Assembly (NCBI RefSeq): GCF_026672275.1
Contig: NZ_JANQCD010000011.1
Coordinates: forward strand, 62,001-126,000
From: Marinifilum sp. D737
GTDB lineage: Bacteria > Bacteroidota > Bacteroidia > Bacteroidales > Marinifilaceae
Direction of reading: 5' to 3'
Length of the DNA: 64,000 nt
Below the pieces are notes generated by a model. It did not search any database, was not told the DNA's origin, and saw only the letters and a program-made list of their open reading frames with translations. Positions 8,971 to 17,164 of this stretch are shown piece by piece. The first letter of the stretch is position 1; each line of letters begins with the position of its first letter. The position numbers were made by a program, and so were the translations under genes.

Positions 8971-10806
8971 TTATTCTACAGTAACCGATTTTGCAAGGTT
9001 TCTTGGTTGATCTACATTACATCCGCGTAATACAGCAATGTAATAAGAAATCAACTGGAACGGAACTACAGTCAATAAAGGAGCCAAAGCTTCCAATGTT
9101 TCCGGAATTTCAATCACATAATCTGCCATATCAGCAATTACAGTATCACCTTCGGTAACAATAGCAATAACATGACCTTTACGAGCTTTTACTTCCTGGA
9201 TATTACTTACAATCTTTTCGTAAGATTTATCCTTAGTGGCTGCTACAAACACAGGCATGTGCTCATCAATTAAGGCAATTGGTCCGTGTTTCATTTCAGC
9301 TGCAGGATAACCTTCAGCATGGATATAAGAAATCTCTTTCAACTTTAAAGCTCCTTCCAAAGCAACCGGGAACAAGAATCCACGACCTAAATAAAGTGCA
9401 TTTGTAGATTCAATATATCTCTTCGATAGTTCTTTAATATCCTGATCTTTCTCTAAAATCTTAGCAATTTTCTCTGGAAGATTAGCAAACTCCTCAATTA
9501 ACTTGTGGTATTCTTCTTTAGCCAAAGTTCCTTTTCTGTAACCTACCAACATAGCCATCATGGTAAGAACAGTAACCTGAGCTGTAAATGCTTTTGTTGA
9601 TGCTACCCCAATTTCCGGTCCTGCGTGAGTGTAAACACCCGCATCGGTTTCTCTTGGAATACTTGAACCAACAACATTACAAATACCCAAAACAGTAGCT
9701 CCTGCTTCTTTTGCCAACTTAATTGCAGCTAAAGTATCTGCAGTTTCACCACTCTGGCTGATTGCCAATACAATATCATCCTCAAAAATTACAGGATTTC
9801 TGTAACGGAACTCAGAAGCATATTCTACTTCAACCGGAATTCTGGCAAATTCTTCGAATAAATATTCACCAACCATACCCGCATGCCACGAAGTACCACA
9901 ACCAATAATTAAAATTCGTCGTGCATTTACCAATTTTGGAATTACATCGTTAATCCCGCCAAGGAAAACTTCTTTATTTTGAGGGGATACTCTACCACGA
10001 ATGGTATCATAAATCGAACTGGTTTGCTCAAAAATTTCCTTAAGCATGAAATGCTCATATCCACCTTTTTCAATCTGCTCGATATCCAAATCCAATTGCT
10101 GAACGTGAGGAGTTAACTTATCGTTCTGCAAAGTTTTCAATACCAACTCATCACGATTAATAATAGCAACATCATCATCGTTAAGGTAGATAACACTTTG
10201 AGTATACTCGATAATTGGAGTTGCATCTGAAGCAAGGAAATACTCACCATTTCCAACACCAACAACAAGCGGACTACCTTTTCGTGCTGCAATTAACTGA
10301 TTTGGTTCATCTTCACAAATTACAACCAATCCATATGCACCAACTACTTTTGTTAGAGCTAAGCGTACTGCTATTTCGGCAGTAACTTCACCTTTTAGGT
10401 AGATATATTCAATAAGGTTTGCCAATACCTCAGTGTCCGTTTCACTTTGGAAAGTATAACCTCTTTTTACCAGTTTTTCTTTTAAGAAAGCATAGTTTTC
10501 AATAATACCATTGTGAATAATTACAAACTTATTATTCATTGAACGGTGAGGGTGAGCATTTTCATCATTTGGTTCTCCGTGAGTTGCCCAACGAGTATGC
10601 CCTATACCTATGGAACCTGAAATATCGTGTCCCTTTACATGATCTTCTAAATCTTTTACCTTACCCTTGCACTTAAATACTTGAGTTTGGTTTGTTCGAA
10701 GTGCAATACCTGCAGAATCATATCCGCGATATTCTAATCTTTTTAAGCCATTAACCAATATAGGATAAGCATCCTTATTGCCAATGTAACCAACTATTCC
10801 ACACAT
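8971..10806 (-). CDS. glmS: Glutamine-fructose-6-phosphate aminotransferase (isomerizing)
   Basis: 611 residues from the ATG at 10804-10806. That start gives MCGIVGYIG, in which Cys2 becomes the N-terminal nucleophile after Met removal; an upstream ATG at 10839 would bury it and is rejected. The N-terminal half is the Ntn glutaminase (HTRWATHGEPNDENAHPH, NGIIENY). The C-terminal half has two SIS sugar-phosphate isomerase domains (GCGTSWHAG, SQSGETADTL) and ends in the usual PRNLAKSVTVE. It makes glucosamine-6-phosphate for peptidoglycan and lipid A. I saw no glmS ribozyme in the leader. It stands alone. Confidence 0.97.
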   Translation of the reverse strand: MCGIVGYIGNKDAYPILVNGLKRLEYRGYDSAGIALRTNQTQVFKCKGKVKDLEDHVKGHDISGSIGIGHTRWATHGEPNDENAHPHRSMNNKFVIIHNGIIENYAFLKEKLVKRGYTFQSETDTEVLANLIEYIYLKGEVTAEIAVRLALTKVVGAYGLVVICEDEPNQLIAARKGSPLVVGVGNGEYFLASDATPIIEYTQSVIYLNDDDVAIINRDELVLKTLQNDKLTPHVQQLDLDIEQIEKGGYEHFMLKEIFEQTSSIYDTIRGRVSPQNKEVFLGGINDVIPKLVNARRILIIGCGTSWHAGMVGEYLFEEFARIPVEVEYASEFRYRNPVIFEDDIVLAISQSGETADTLAAIKLAKEAGATVLGICNVVGSSIPRETDAGVYTHAGPEIGVASTKAFTAQVTVLTMMAMLVGYRKGTLAKEEYHKLIEEFANLPEKIAKILEKDQDIKELSKRYIESTNALYLGRGFLFPVALEGALKLKEISYIHAEGYPAAEMKHGPIALIDEHMPVFVAATKDKSYEKIVSNIQEVKARKGHVIAIVTEGDTVIADMADYVIEIPETLEALAPLLTVVPFQLISYYIAVLRGCNVDQPRNLAKSVTVE

Positions 10807-11006
10807 AAATACATAAATTTCAATCTCGGTACCACTCAAGATTGGTTTATAATTCCAAATTAAAAATCACACTATAAGTCTAATTTAATGAAAGTTAGCC
10901 TTACACCTATAGCTTCATTTCAATTATCAATAAATTTCTCCTAAAAATATAATAAGTTAGCTTACTCACCAAACTTAACCGCAATTTATATCCAACTCAC
11001 TTTATA

Positions 11007-11045
11007 TAAAAAAAGTGCATCAAAACCGAAGTTCAAATGCACTTT
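11007..11045 (-). terminator. Terminator after the GT5 half-protein gene
   Basis: Reading the minus strand, a 9-bp stem AAAGTGCAT/ATGCACTTT (11037-11045 with 11012-11020) is followed by a T tract. Confidence 0.85.
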
Positions 11046-11066
11046 CTAATATATTTTAGAGTCCTA

Positions 11067-11876
11067 CTATTCAGCCACTAACTCATCGTAAAATTCTGAG
11101 TAAGCAGTAACGTATTCTTCTTTGTTTTTATAAGGCATAAATGGCTTTCCTGAAGCTTCAGCATAAGCCTTAATTTCCTCATTAATATTAGGACTTCCCA
11201 TGATAATCGCATCTGACTGATCGATTGCCAACTTGTGAAGAGCTACATAATTTGCATCCTCCAAAACTTTCACATCATCATCTTCTACTCCTTCAATAAT
11301 CGCTTTTGCTTTGAAATCAGAGCTAAATGGAGTTGAGAATTCATCATCGTAAATAGAGAACACCACTTTTGTATCCGTAAACAATGGATCTTCATTAAAT
11401 GCTTTCTTTAAATACAATGGAGTCAACCCGGTAAACCATCCTTGACAGTGAACTACATCCGGAGCCCAACGCAATTTCTTAACAGTTTCCAGAACACCAC
11501 GAGCAAAGAAAATTGCTCTTTCATCGTTATCTGCAAATCCATCACCGTTCTCGTCCGTCAAAATTTGTTTTCTGTGGAAGTAGTCTTCGTTATCAATGAA
11601 ATATACCTGCATCCTTGCAGCCTGAATAGAAGCAACTTTGATAATCAACGGATGATCCGTATCATCAATAATCAAATTCATACCAGACAAGCGGATTACC
11701 TCGTGCAACTGATTTCTTCTTTCATTGATACAACCGTAACGAGGCATGAAAGTTCTAATTTCTTTTCCTTTTTCTTGGATTCCTTGTGGAAGATATCTTC
11801 CGATTTCAGACATTTCAGTTTCAGGAAGGTAAGGGGTAATTTCTTGTGAAACAAACAATACTTTTGTCTTTTCCAT
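11067..11876 (-). CDS. Glycogen/starch synthase N-domain (GT5)-like protein, half size
   Basis: 269 residues, about half the ~480 of a full glycogen synthase. It resembles only the GT5 N-terminal Rossmann domain: KVLFVSQEITPYLP at the start, LPQGIQEKGKEIRTFMPRYG, VYFIDNEDYF, DNDERAIFFARGVLE and PDVVHCQGWFTGL are all recognisable. The ADP-glucose-binding KxGG near the N-terminus is replaced (ETEMSEIGR), and the whole C-terminal GT-B domain is absent. It is therefore unlikely to be a working glycogen synthase. It is divergently transcribed from panC, an arrangement I associate with Bacteroidota. Function unknown. Confidence 0.75.
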   Translation of the reverse strand: MEKTKVLFVSQEITPYLPETEMSEIGRYLPQGIQEKGKEIRTFMPRYGCINERRNQLHEVIRLSGMNLIIDDTDHPLIIKVASIQAARMQVYFIDNEDYFHRKQILTDENGDGFADNDERAIFFARGVLETVKKLRWAPDVVHCQGWFTGLTPLYLKKAFNEDPLFTDTKVVFSIYDDEFSTPFSSDFKAKAIIEGVEDDDVKVLEDANYVALHKLAIDQSDAIIMGSPNINEEIKAYAEASGKPFMPYKNKEEYVTAYSEFYDELVAE

Positions 11877-12068
11877 ATAGTCGCTAAATATTAATACAGA
11901 TTATCTGCGCAAAATTAATAAAAATATTTAACAAACATGATCTTTATTAAGGGTTAAAGCACCTACAATACAATTATATGCACTTATTATTTCTCAAGTA
12001 TTAATTATTTATTTTATTTGCAGTCTTAACCAAAAACCGAAAAGGTTTTGTAAGATTTTTGAAACGGG

Positions 12069-12908
12069 ATGGAAATAGTAAAACTTGTTGCTGAAACAAA
12101 ATCAAAAATCAGCAAGTTTATAGAGGAAGGAAAAAGCATAGGATTCGTACCAACCATGGGGGCTTTACACGATGGTCACTTGTCTCTTACAGCAGAATCT
12201 GTAAAGGAAAATGACATTACAATTGTAAGTATTTTTGTGAACCCAACACAGTTTAATAATCCGAACGATTTAAAAACTTACCCCAGATGTATTGAACAAG
12301 ATCTTGAAAAACTTTCAAAATACAATCCTGATTTGATTTTTATTCCGGAAGTTGAGGAAATGTACCCTGAACCAGATACTCGCATATTTGATTTTGGGCA
12401 CCTCGACAATGTGATGGAAGGAAAAAACAGGCCAGGACACTTTAACGGAGTTGCACAGGTTGTAAGTAAGCTTTTCGACATTGTTACACCTCACAATGCC
12501 TATTTTGGTCAAAAAGATTTTCAACAAGTAGCTGTTATTAAGCAGATGGTGAAGAATCTTAAGTTAAACGTGAATGTTGTTCCATGCCCTATAATCAGGG
12601 AGGAAGACGGTTTAGCAATGAGTTCCAGAAATTTACTACTTACAGAGGAACAAAGAAAAAATGCTTCTAAAATATCTGAAACTTTATTTAAAGCTTGTAA
12701 CTTAGCAGCCGATTTAAGTGTAAACGAATTGAAAGCTTGGGTAGTTGATGAAATCAATAAAAACCCATATCTTTCGGTCGAATATTTTGAAATTGTTGAT
12801 GATACATACTTGCAGCCTATTAACAGCTGGCAAGAAAACAAGGTAAAAGTTGGATGTATCACCGTTCAGGTAGGAAAGATTCGATTAATTGATAATATAA
12901 CTTTTTAA
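12069..12908 (+). CDS. panC: Pantothenate synthetase (pantoate-beta-alanine ligase)
   Basis: 279 residues. It condenses pantoate and beta-alanine with ATP to pantothenate, toward coenzyme A. Class I-like nucleotidyltransferase signatures: FVPTMGALHDGHLSL (HxGH) near residue 27, IFVNPTQFNNPNDL, the RPGHFNGVAQVVSKLF block, AYFGQKDFQQ and MSSRN (the KMSKS-like loop). It is followed 18 bp later by panD, which supplies beta-alanine, so the pair forms a pathway operon. Confidence 0.97.
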   Translation: MEIVKLVAETKSKISKFIEEGKSIGFVPTMGALHDGHLSLTAESVKENDITIVSIFVNPTQFNNPNDLKTYPRCIEQDLEKLSKYNPDLIFIPEVEEMYPEPDTRIFDFGHLDNVMEGKNRPGHFNGVAQVVSKLFDIVTPHNAYFGQKDFQQVAVIKQMVKNLKLNVNVVPCPIIREEDGLAMSSRNLLLTEEQRKNASKISETLFKACNLAADLSVNELKAWVVDEINKNPYLSVEYFEIVDDTYLQPINSWQENKVKVGCITVQVGKIRLIDNITF

Positions 12909-12926
12909 ATATTAGTTAAAATTAAA

Positions 12927-13277
12927 ATGTACATTGAAGTTTGTAAATCGAAGATTCACAAGGCATCGGTAACTGGTGCAGATCTTCAGTATGTTGGTAG
13001 CGTAACCATTGATGAAGATTTGATGGATGCAGCAAACCTAATTGAAAATGAGAAGGTTCAAATTGTGAATATTAACAATGGTGAACGCTTAGAGACCTAT
13101 GTGATTCGTGGCGAAAGAGGTTCAGGTACAATTTGCTTGAACGGGGCTGCTGCCAGAAAATGTGCTGTTGGTGATGTCATCATCATCATCTCATACGCAT
13201 CTATGGATTTTGAAGAAGCAAAAAACTGGGAACCAAGCTTGGTATTCCCTGATACAGCAACTAATAAATTGATCTAA
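12927..13277 (+). CDS. panD: Aspartate 1-decarboxylase precursor
   Basis: 116 residues. This pyruvoyl enzyme makes beta-alanine from aspartate. The self-cleavage site Gly24-Ser25 (QYVGSVTID) is intact, so Ser25 should become the pyruvoyl group. Also present are the substrate Arg/Tyr region [19 protein letters not shown] and LNGAAARK. Length and motifs are standard. It is co-transcribed with panC, with a terminator 20 bp after the stop. Confidence 0.97.
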   Translation: MYIEVCKSKIHKASVTGADLQYVGSVTIDEDLMDAANLIENEKVQIVNINNGERLETYVIRGERGSGTICLNGAAARKCAVGDVIIIISYASMDFEEAKNWEPSLVFPDTATNKLI

Positions 13278-13296
13278 ATTCATTTAGAATACATGC

Positions 13297-13328
13297 AAAG
13301 GCTGTTCCTTCGAGAGCAGCCTTTTTTT
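13297..13328 (+). terminator. panCD terminator
   Basis: An 8-bp perfect stem AAAGGCTG/CAGCCTTT (13297-13304 with 13317-13324) with a 12-nt loop, followed by a T tract. Confidence 0.9.
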
Positions 13329-13346
13329 GTGTTCTACGATCAAAAA

Positions 13347-13386
13347 AATTATGCTTTCGCAAACATCTAATAAAAGTCCGATTAAC
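13347..13386. repeat. Left copy of a 40-bp imperfect direct repeat
   Basis: It matches 14250-14289 at 34 of 40 positions without gaps; five of the six differences are transitions. The last 14 bases (AAAGTCCGATTAAC) are identical. The two copies bound the gene-free kilobase. Confidence 0.8.
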
Positions 13387-13881
13387 TGAGTTCCGCAATG
13401 GGCACCTGTATATTCTAAATAAGAGGAGTGATTTCTTAAATCAGGGCATTCCCCTTCGGGTCGGGCTATTCGCTAAACTCCTCGCTCGTTCCTCGCTGTG
13501 GGGTACCGCTACTATCCCTAATGCGCTCCTGGCTTTCCAACCATCCTTCCTTACTTAAGTTTTACCAGGTAAAATGTAGCTAGCATAAACATAAGCTTAC
13601 TTTGCCAAACCATATTTTCATATTACAAAGCTTAGTAGCCTGGTATACACACAAAAACACCACCTTATTACCTTATATAATCACTTGATATATTTACTCT
13701 AAGCAGTATTTCGCAAGTCATTAAGTGAAATATTGGAGTAAATCCCAATGAAAAAAATGGGTGAAGTTTTAAATTGACTCACTCTATTACGAAAGAGCTG
13801 GCATATTCCGTCGCAATTGTCAAATGGTTTCAAATCAACATTGTACTTGCAACGGTTAAAATAGCACAAACTTCTTATTTT

Positions 13882-13937
13882 TACCATAATATCGCCCTTA
13901 GCAGGGCTAAAAATCCCGTAAGGATGTCGTTATGGTA
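13882..13937 (+). other. Possible three-way-junction RNA fold
   Basis: An outer stem TACCATAA (13882-13889) with TTATGGTA (13930-13937) encloses two small hairpins. One is GCCCT-TAGC-AGGGC (13894-13907); the other is ATCC-CGTAA-GGAT (13913-13925). The helices were read by eye. The segment could be RNA or a DNA hairpin end of an element. No known family is recognised. Confidence 0.35.
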
Positions 13938-14249
13938 GCAGTCGTTCGAAAGCAGAAAAAGAGTACCGTAGCTACGGCATTAGGTTTTAGTATTTACCCG
14001 ATAAAATGCAGATAATTTGATATTGATTCAACGCATATTAAAAGGTAATGATGAAAAAACATGCGAATTTTAGGAATTATCGCAACTTTGCTTACTTTCT
14101 CATCAATGGAGAAAGTAAAAGCCATACAGCCTGAGTAAATCGGCAAAGCTCTAAACAGGGACACCCAAAATAATCTGTAAATTTGAATTATGCAGCTAAC
14201 ATGCAGGCAGGTACATGCATAGCTGTAAAGTAAGTGCGTAACTCAGGAA

Positions 14250-14289
14250 AATTATGCTGTTGCAGATATTTAATGAAAGTCCGATTAAC
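14250..14289. repeat. Right copy of the 40-bp imperfect direct repeat
   Basis: Partner of 13347-13386. It supplies the first codons of an upstream in-frame extension of the next gene, which is one reason to reject that longer start. Confidence 0.8.
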
Positions 14290-14361
14290 AAGCCAAATCT
14301 CATTCATCAACTCACTTGCTTCTCACTAACTGATACTGTACCTTTAAGCAAAATCTTAAAA

Positions 14362-14859
14362 ATGGATAAGCTACAATTGATAAAAGATAAGATCATCTTT
14401 AAGAAAGAAGATGCCTTTAACCTATTACAAACATGGCGATTTAAAGACGAAAAAATCGTATTTTCAAATGGATGTTTCGACATAATTCACCGTGGTCACC
14501 TTGAGTATTTGGCCTCAGCAGCCTCCATGGGAAATAAAATGATTATCGGTTTAAACTCCGATTCGTCAACTCAAAGATTAAAAGGTCCTACTCGCCCAAT
14601 TATCGATGAATACTCAAGAGCCCTTCTGTTGGCATCCCTTGGATTTGTAGACATGGTAATTCTTTTCGAAGAAGACACTCCATACAATTTAATTGATTTC
14701 GTTCAGCCTGATATTCTTGTAAAAGGAAGCGATTACAAAGCCGAAGATATCGTAGGTTATGATATCGTTAAAGCCAAAGGTGGAGAAATTAAAACTCTTG
14801 ACTTTATCGAAGGATTCTCTTCAACGGGAATCATCAAAAAAATACAACGAGAAGGATAA
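14362..14859 (+). CDS. RfaE2-like D-glycero-beta-D-manno-heptose 1-phosphate adenylyltransferase
   Basis: 165 residues of the cytidylyltransferase-like superfamily, matching the C-terminal (adenylyltransferase) half of HldE/RfaE. It shows FSNGCFDIIHRGHLEYL (HxGH), GLNSDSSTQRLKGPTRP, DEYSRALLLASL, FEEDTPYNLI and LVKGSDYKAEDIVG. It would transfer AMP to heptose-1-phosphate for LPS core heptose. The kinase half is not here. The ATG at 14362 is preferred; the frame is open to 14254, but the extra 36 residues come from the direct-repeat sequence and have no family counterpart. Confidence 0.88.
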   Translation: MDKLQLIKDKIIFKKEDAFNLLQTWRFKDEKIVFSNGCFDIIHRGHLEYLASAASMGNKMIIGLNSDSSTQRLKGPTRPIIDEYSRALLLASLGFVDMVILFEEDTPYNLIDFVQPDILVKGSDYKAEDIVGYDIVKAKGGEIKTLDFIEGFSSTGIIKKIQREG

Positions 14860-14944
14860 TTTAAAGCTACAAGCATCAAGCTTCAAATAAGGCTTTGAAA
14901 CATTTATTAATCATTGCTAATTATTAATTGTTAATTGTAAAAAC

Positions 14945-16321
14945 GTGGTTGCTAAAGCAAAAACAAAAAGTGCCTGGTTCTGTCAGAATTGTGGAGTGGA
15001 ATCTGCCAAATGGGTAGGTAAATGTCCTTCCTGTGGCGAATGGAACACATTTGTAGAAGAGATTGTTGTAAAGTCTAAAAACGTAAATATTGTTGGTTCA
15101 AAAGGCGATTCCAAAAATAAGCCTCTAAAGATTTCTGAGATTTCCTCTTCCGAAGAAAAAAGATACAACACCCAAAATATGGAGTTGAATCGTGTACTTG
15201 GAGGCGGTTTGGTTCCGGGGTCCTTAATCCTGATTGGCGGTGAACCGGGTATTGGAAAATCCACTTTGGCTCTTCAAATTGCTTTACATCTTAAAAGCTA
15301 CAAAACGCTTTACGTTTCGGGAGAAGAGAGTGCACAGCAAATTAAATTGAGGGGAAACCGAATCAATGCCGATAACGACAATTGCTTAATTGTAAGCGAA
15401 ACCTCGATGGAAAATATCTTCTCGCACATTAAAAATACCAATCCCAATATTGTGGTAATCGATTCTATTCAAACCCTGGCAACAGAAAGAATAGAGGCTG
15501 GTCCCGGAAGCGTTTCTCAAATCAGGGAATGTACTTCGCAACTATTGCAATATGCCAAGCAATCGGCAATTCCGGTTCTTTTAATAGGTCACATTACCAA
15601 AGATGGAAGCTTGGCAGGACCAAAAATCCTGGAGCATATGGTCGATACCGTTCTTCAGTTCGAAGGCGACCAAAACCACATGTACCGTATTTTAAGAGCT
15701 ACCAAAAACCGTTTTGGTTCCACATCCGAAATGGGAATTTACGAAATGCAACATACAGGTTTAAGAGAAGTTTCCAATCCTTCGGAGTTGTTGCTTTCGC
15801 AAGAAGATGAAAGCCTAAGCGGAACGGCTATTTCCGCTTCAATTGAAGGCATGCGTCCATTCCTTATTGAAATACAAGCATTGGTAAGTTCAGCAGCTTA
15901 TGGTACACCACAACGTTCCTCAACAGGTTTCGACTTGCGCCGCCTGAACATGCTTTTGGCAGTATTGGAAAAGCGTGCCGGTTTCCGACTTTCAACCAAA
16001 GATGTCTTCCTAAACATTGCCGGAGGAATTAAGGTAAACGATCCTGCTATCGATTTGGCAGTGATTATAGCCGTACTTTCATCAAGCACCGATATTTCGA
16101 TTCCTAAGGAAGTTTGCTTTGCAGGTGAAATTGGTTTATCAGGCGAAATTCGTCCGGTTAACCGAATCGACCAACGCATTAGCGAAGCCGAGAAATTAGG
16201 TTTCAAACAAATCTTTATTCCAAAACACAATTTAAAAGGTCTGGATATCTCTAAGTTTAAAATTAAAGTGCATTTGGTAAGTAAGGTTGGCCAGGTATTT
16301 CAAACCTTATTTAGACAGTAG
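14945..16321 (+). CDS. radA: DNA repair protein RadA
   Basis: 458 residues starting at a GTG codon. This branch-migration ATPase helps RecA-mediated recombination. It has an N-terminal C4 zinc finger (CQNCG...CPSCGEW, residues ~13-32), Walker A GGEPGIGKST (~100), the RadA-specific KNRFG motif (ATKNRFGSTSEMG), and a Lon-like C-terminal domain (GGIKVNDPAIDLAV, GEIGLSGEIRPV). The length is standard. It stands apart from its neighbours; the upstream 85 bp is AT-rich with no clear promoter motif. Confidence 0.97.
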   Translation: MVAKAKTKSAWFCQNCGVESAKWVGKCPSCGEWNTFVEEIVVKSKNVNIVGSKGDSKNKPLKISEISSSEEKRYNTQNMELNRVLGGGLVPGSLILIGGEPGIGKSTLALQIALHLKSYKTLYVSGEESAQQIKLRGNRINADNDNCLIVSETSMENIFSHIKNTNPNIVVIDSIQTLATERIEAGPGSVSQIRECTSQLLQYAKQSAIPVLLIGHITKDGSLAGPKILEHMVDTVLQFEGDQNHMYRILRATKNRFGSTSEMGIYEMQHTGLREVSNPSELLLSQEDESLSGTAISASIEGMRPFLIEIQALVSSAAYGTPQRSSTGFDLRRLNMLLAVLEKRAGFRLSTKDVFLNIAGGIKVNDPAIDLAVIIAVLSSSTDISIPKEVCFAGEIGLSGEIRPVNRIDQRISEAEKLGFKQIFIPKHNLKGLDISKFKIKVHLVSKVGQVFQTLFRQ

Positions 16322-16395
16322 GTATTTGTACAAACCACTCCTACAAATCCACAACCAGAACTGGGATCTTCTGAAATCTCTAACTTCATCCTGAA

Positions 16396-16458
16396 TTTTT
16401 AACGCGCGTTAAAGTTACTTTTGACGCGTGTTAAAATTATTTTTAACACGCGTCAAAA
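16396..16458. promoter_or_regulatory. Three tandem near-palindromic 19-bp units on a 22-bp period
   Basis: Units start at 16396, 16418 and 16440. Each is a version of TTTT(A/G)ACxCGxGTTAAA, and unit 1 holds the perfect palindrome TTAACGCGCGTTAA (16399-16412). Units 2 and 3 are exact inverse complements over 18 bases (16419-16436 and 16441-16458). The 22-bp spacing is about two helical turns, as expected for dimeric repressors binding one DNA face. There is no T tract, so a terminator is unlikely. A further imperfect hairpin lies at 16467-16494. The array is 84 bp before the DNABII gene. Confidence 0.6.
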
Positions 16459-16541
16459 TTTCATAACTTAGGGTATCGAGCTTTTATACCTAAGCAAAGG
16501 CTCATAAAAACGAAATTACAAATTACCCTAAAACAATTGTT

Positions 16542-16937
16542 ATGAGCGTAGAATATAAAGTTGTAAAATATTCAAGTCCGGGTGTTAAAGGTGGTGGTAA
16601 ATACAAGTATTATCCACGAATTACCAATCGGAAAACCGTAAAAATGAAGGAGCTATGTGAGCTCATTGAAAAAATGTCGACCTGTAGCGAAGCTGATGTA
16701 ATGGCTGTTCTTTATACATTTATATCAGTAATGCCTACTTTGTTAAAAGACAATTGCAGTATCGATTTGGAAGGTTTGGGCATTTTCTCGCTTCATGCAT
16801 CGGGAGAAGGATGTGATACGGAAGAGGAGGTTACTGCACGAAAAATTACAAATACCAAAATTGCCTTTCGTCCCAGTAAAAGATTAAAAACAAAATTAGC
16901 GGACACGAAGTTTATAAAGGCAAGGAATTTTAAGTGA
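16542..16937 (+). CDS. HU/IHF-like DNABII family DNA-binding protein
   Basis: 131 residues of the Bacteroidota-specific HU-like group. The opening (VEYKVVKYSSPGVKGGGKYKYYPR) is the long N-terminal extension of this group, followed by the helical dimerisation region (MKELCELIEKMSTCSEADVMAVL), the IDLEGLGIFSLHASGEG saddle and the KIAFRPSKRLKTKL arm region. It is expected to bend DNA or bind it non-specifically. It is monocistronic, with an unusual operator-like array and a second inverted repeat upstream. Confidence 0.88.
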   Translation: MSVEYKVVKYSSPGVKGGGKYKYYPRITNRKTVKMKELCELIEKMSTCSEADVMAVLYTFISVMPTLLKDNCSIDLEGLGIFSLHASGEGCDTEEEVTARKITNTKIAFRPSKRLKTKLADTKFIKARNFK

Positions 16938-16955
16938 TGATTACTTAAACTATTT

Positions 16956-16999
16956 GACCATTCGACTGTTAGACCATTCGACTGTTCGACTGTTCGACT
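16956..16999. repeat. Short tandem repeat CGACTGTT
   Basis: Copies of CGACTGTT at 16963, 16979 and 16987, plus a partial copy at 16995, sit in an imperfect 16-bp duplication (GACCATTCGACTGTTA). It lies just after the DNABII gene. No function apparent. Confidence 0.75.
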
Positions 17000-17010
17000 T
17001 TTTAAAACTT

Positions 17011-17148
17011 TCAGAAAAAAAAGAGGATGCCTTGGCGAGACATCCTCAATAGTAAAACAGTTACTATGAATTTTTTCGAATCGGTTTGGCGTACCGAATC
17101 TGCTAGCATCGGAATAGAAAGAATAAACTGAATCTTTCCGCTTTTCAT
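17011..17148 (-). CDS. Doubtful 45-codon ORF following the B12 riboswitch
   Basis: It begins about 40 nt after the riboswitch B12 box with ATG at 17146-17148 and reads MKSGKIQFILSIPMLADSVR, which resembles a damaged signal peptide. It then runs through the terminator hairpin to a stop at 17011-17013. It may be the eroded 5' end of a B12-regulated export protein (for example a BtuB-type receptor), or chance. A 7-codon ORF (ATG at about 17164-17166) overlaps its start. No homology is recognised. Confidence 0.2.
   Translation of the reverse strand: MKSGKIQFILSIPMLADSVRQTDSKKFIVTVLLLRMSRQGILFFF
17015..17047 (-). terminator. Intrinsic terminator downstream of the riboswitch
   Basis: Minus-strand stem GAGGATG/CATCCTC (17041-17047 with 17023-17029), 11-nt loop, then eight Ts (17022-17015). 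It follows the riboswitch by about 120 nt, with no substantial gene between. Confidence 0.88.
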
Positions 17149-17164
17149 GCCCGAAAGCTAAAAT

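Larger units (their letters stand above)
13329..14361. other. Gene-free, structured kilobase (possible decayed mobile element)
   Basis: About 1 kb between the panCD terminator and the RfaE2-like gene holds no convincing gene. It is bounded by 40-bp direct repeats (13347-13386, 14250-14289). Inside are a GC-rich block (about 13443-13535), a TACCAGG/CCTGGTA inverted pair (13562-13568 and 13639-13645), a foldable segment at 13882-13937, a 12-bp palindrome CCGTAGCTACGG at 13966-13977, and CAGCT/AGCTG arms around 14190-14225. A 62-codon minus ORF at 13699-13887 and a 25-codon signal-peptide-like ORF at 14061-14138 resemble nothing I know. The makeup suggests an insertion remnant or non-coding element. 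Confidence 0.5.

Noticed and set aside
13699-13887. 62-codon minus-strand ORF in the gene-free kilobase
   Set aside because: No recognisable motif, Cys/Asn-rich random-looking composition, and no supporting context. More likely chance reading of non-coding or decayed DNA.
14254-14361. N-terminal extension of the RfaE2-like gene from 14254
   Set aside because: The extra 36 residues come from the direct-repeat copy and low-complexity sequence with no counterpart in the family; 14362 is the better start.
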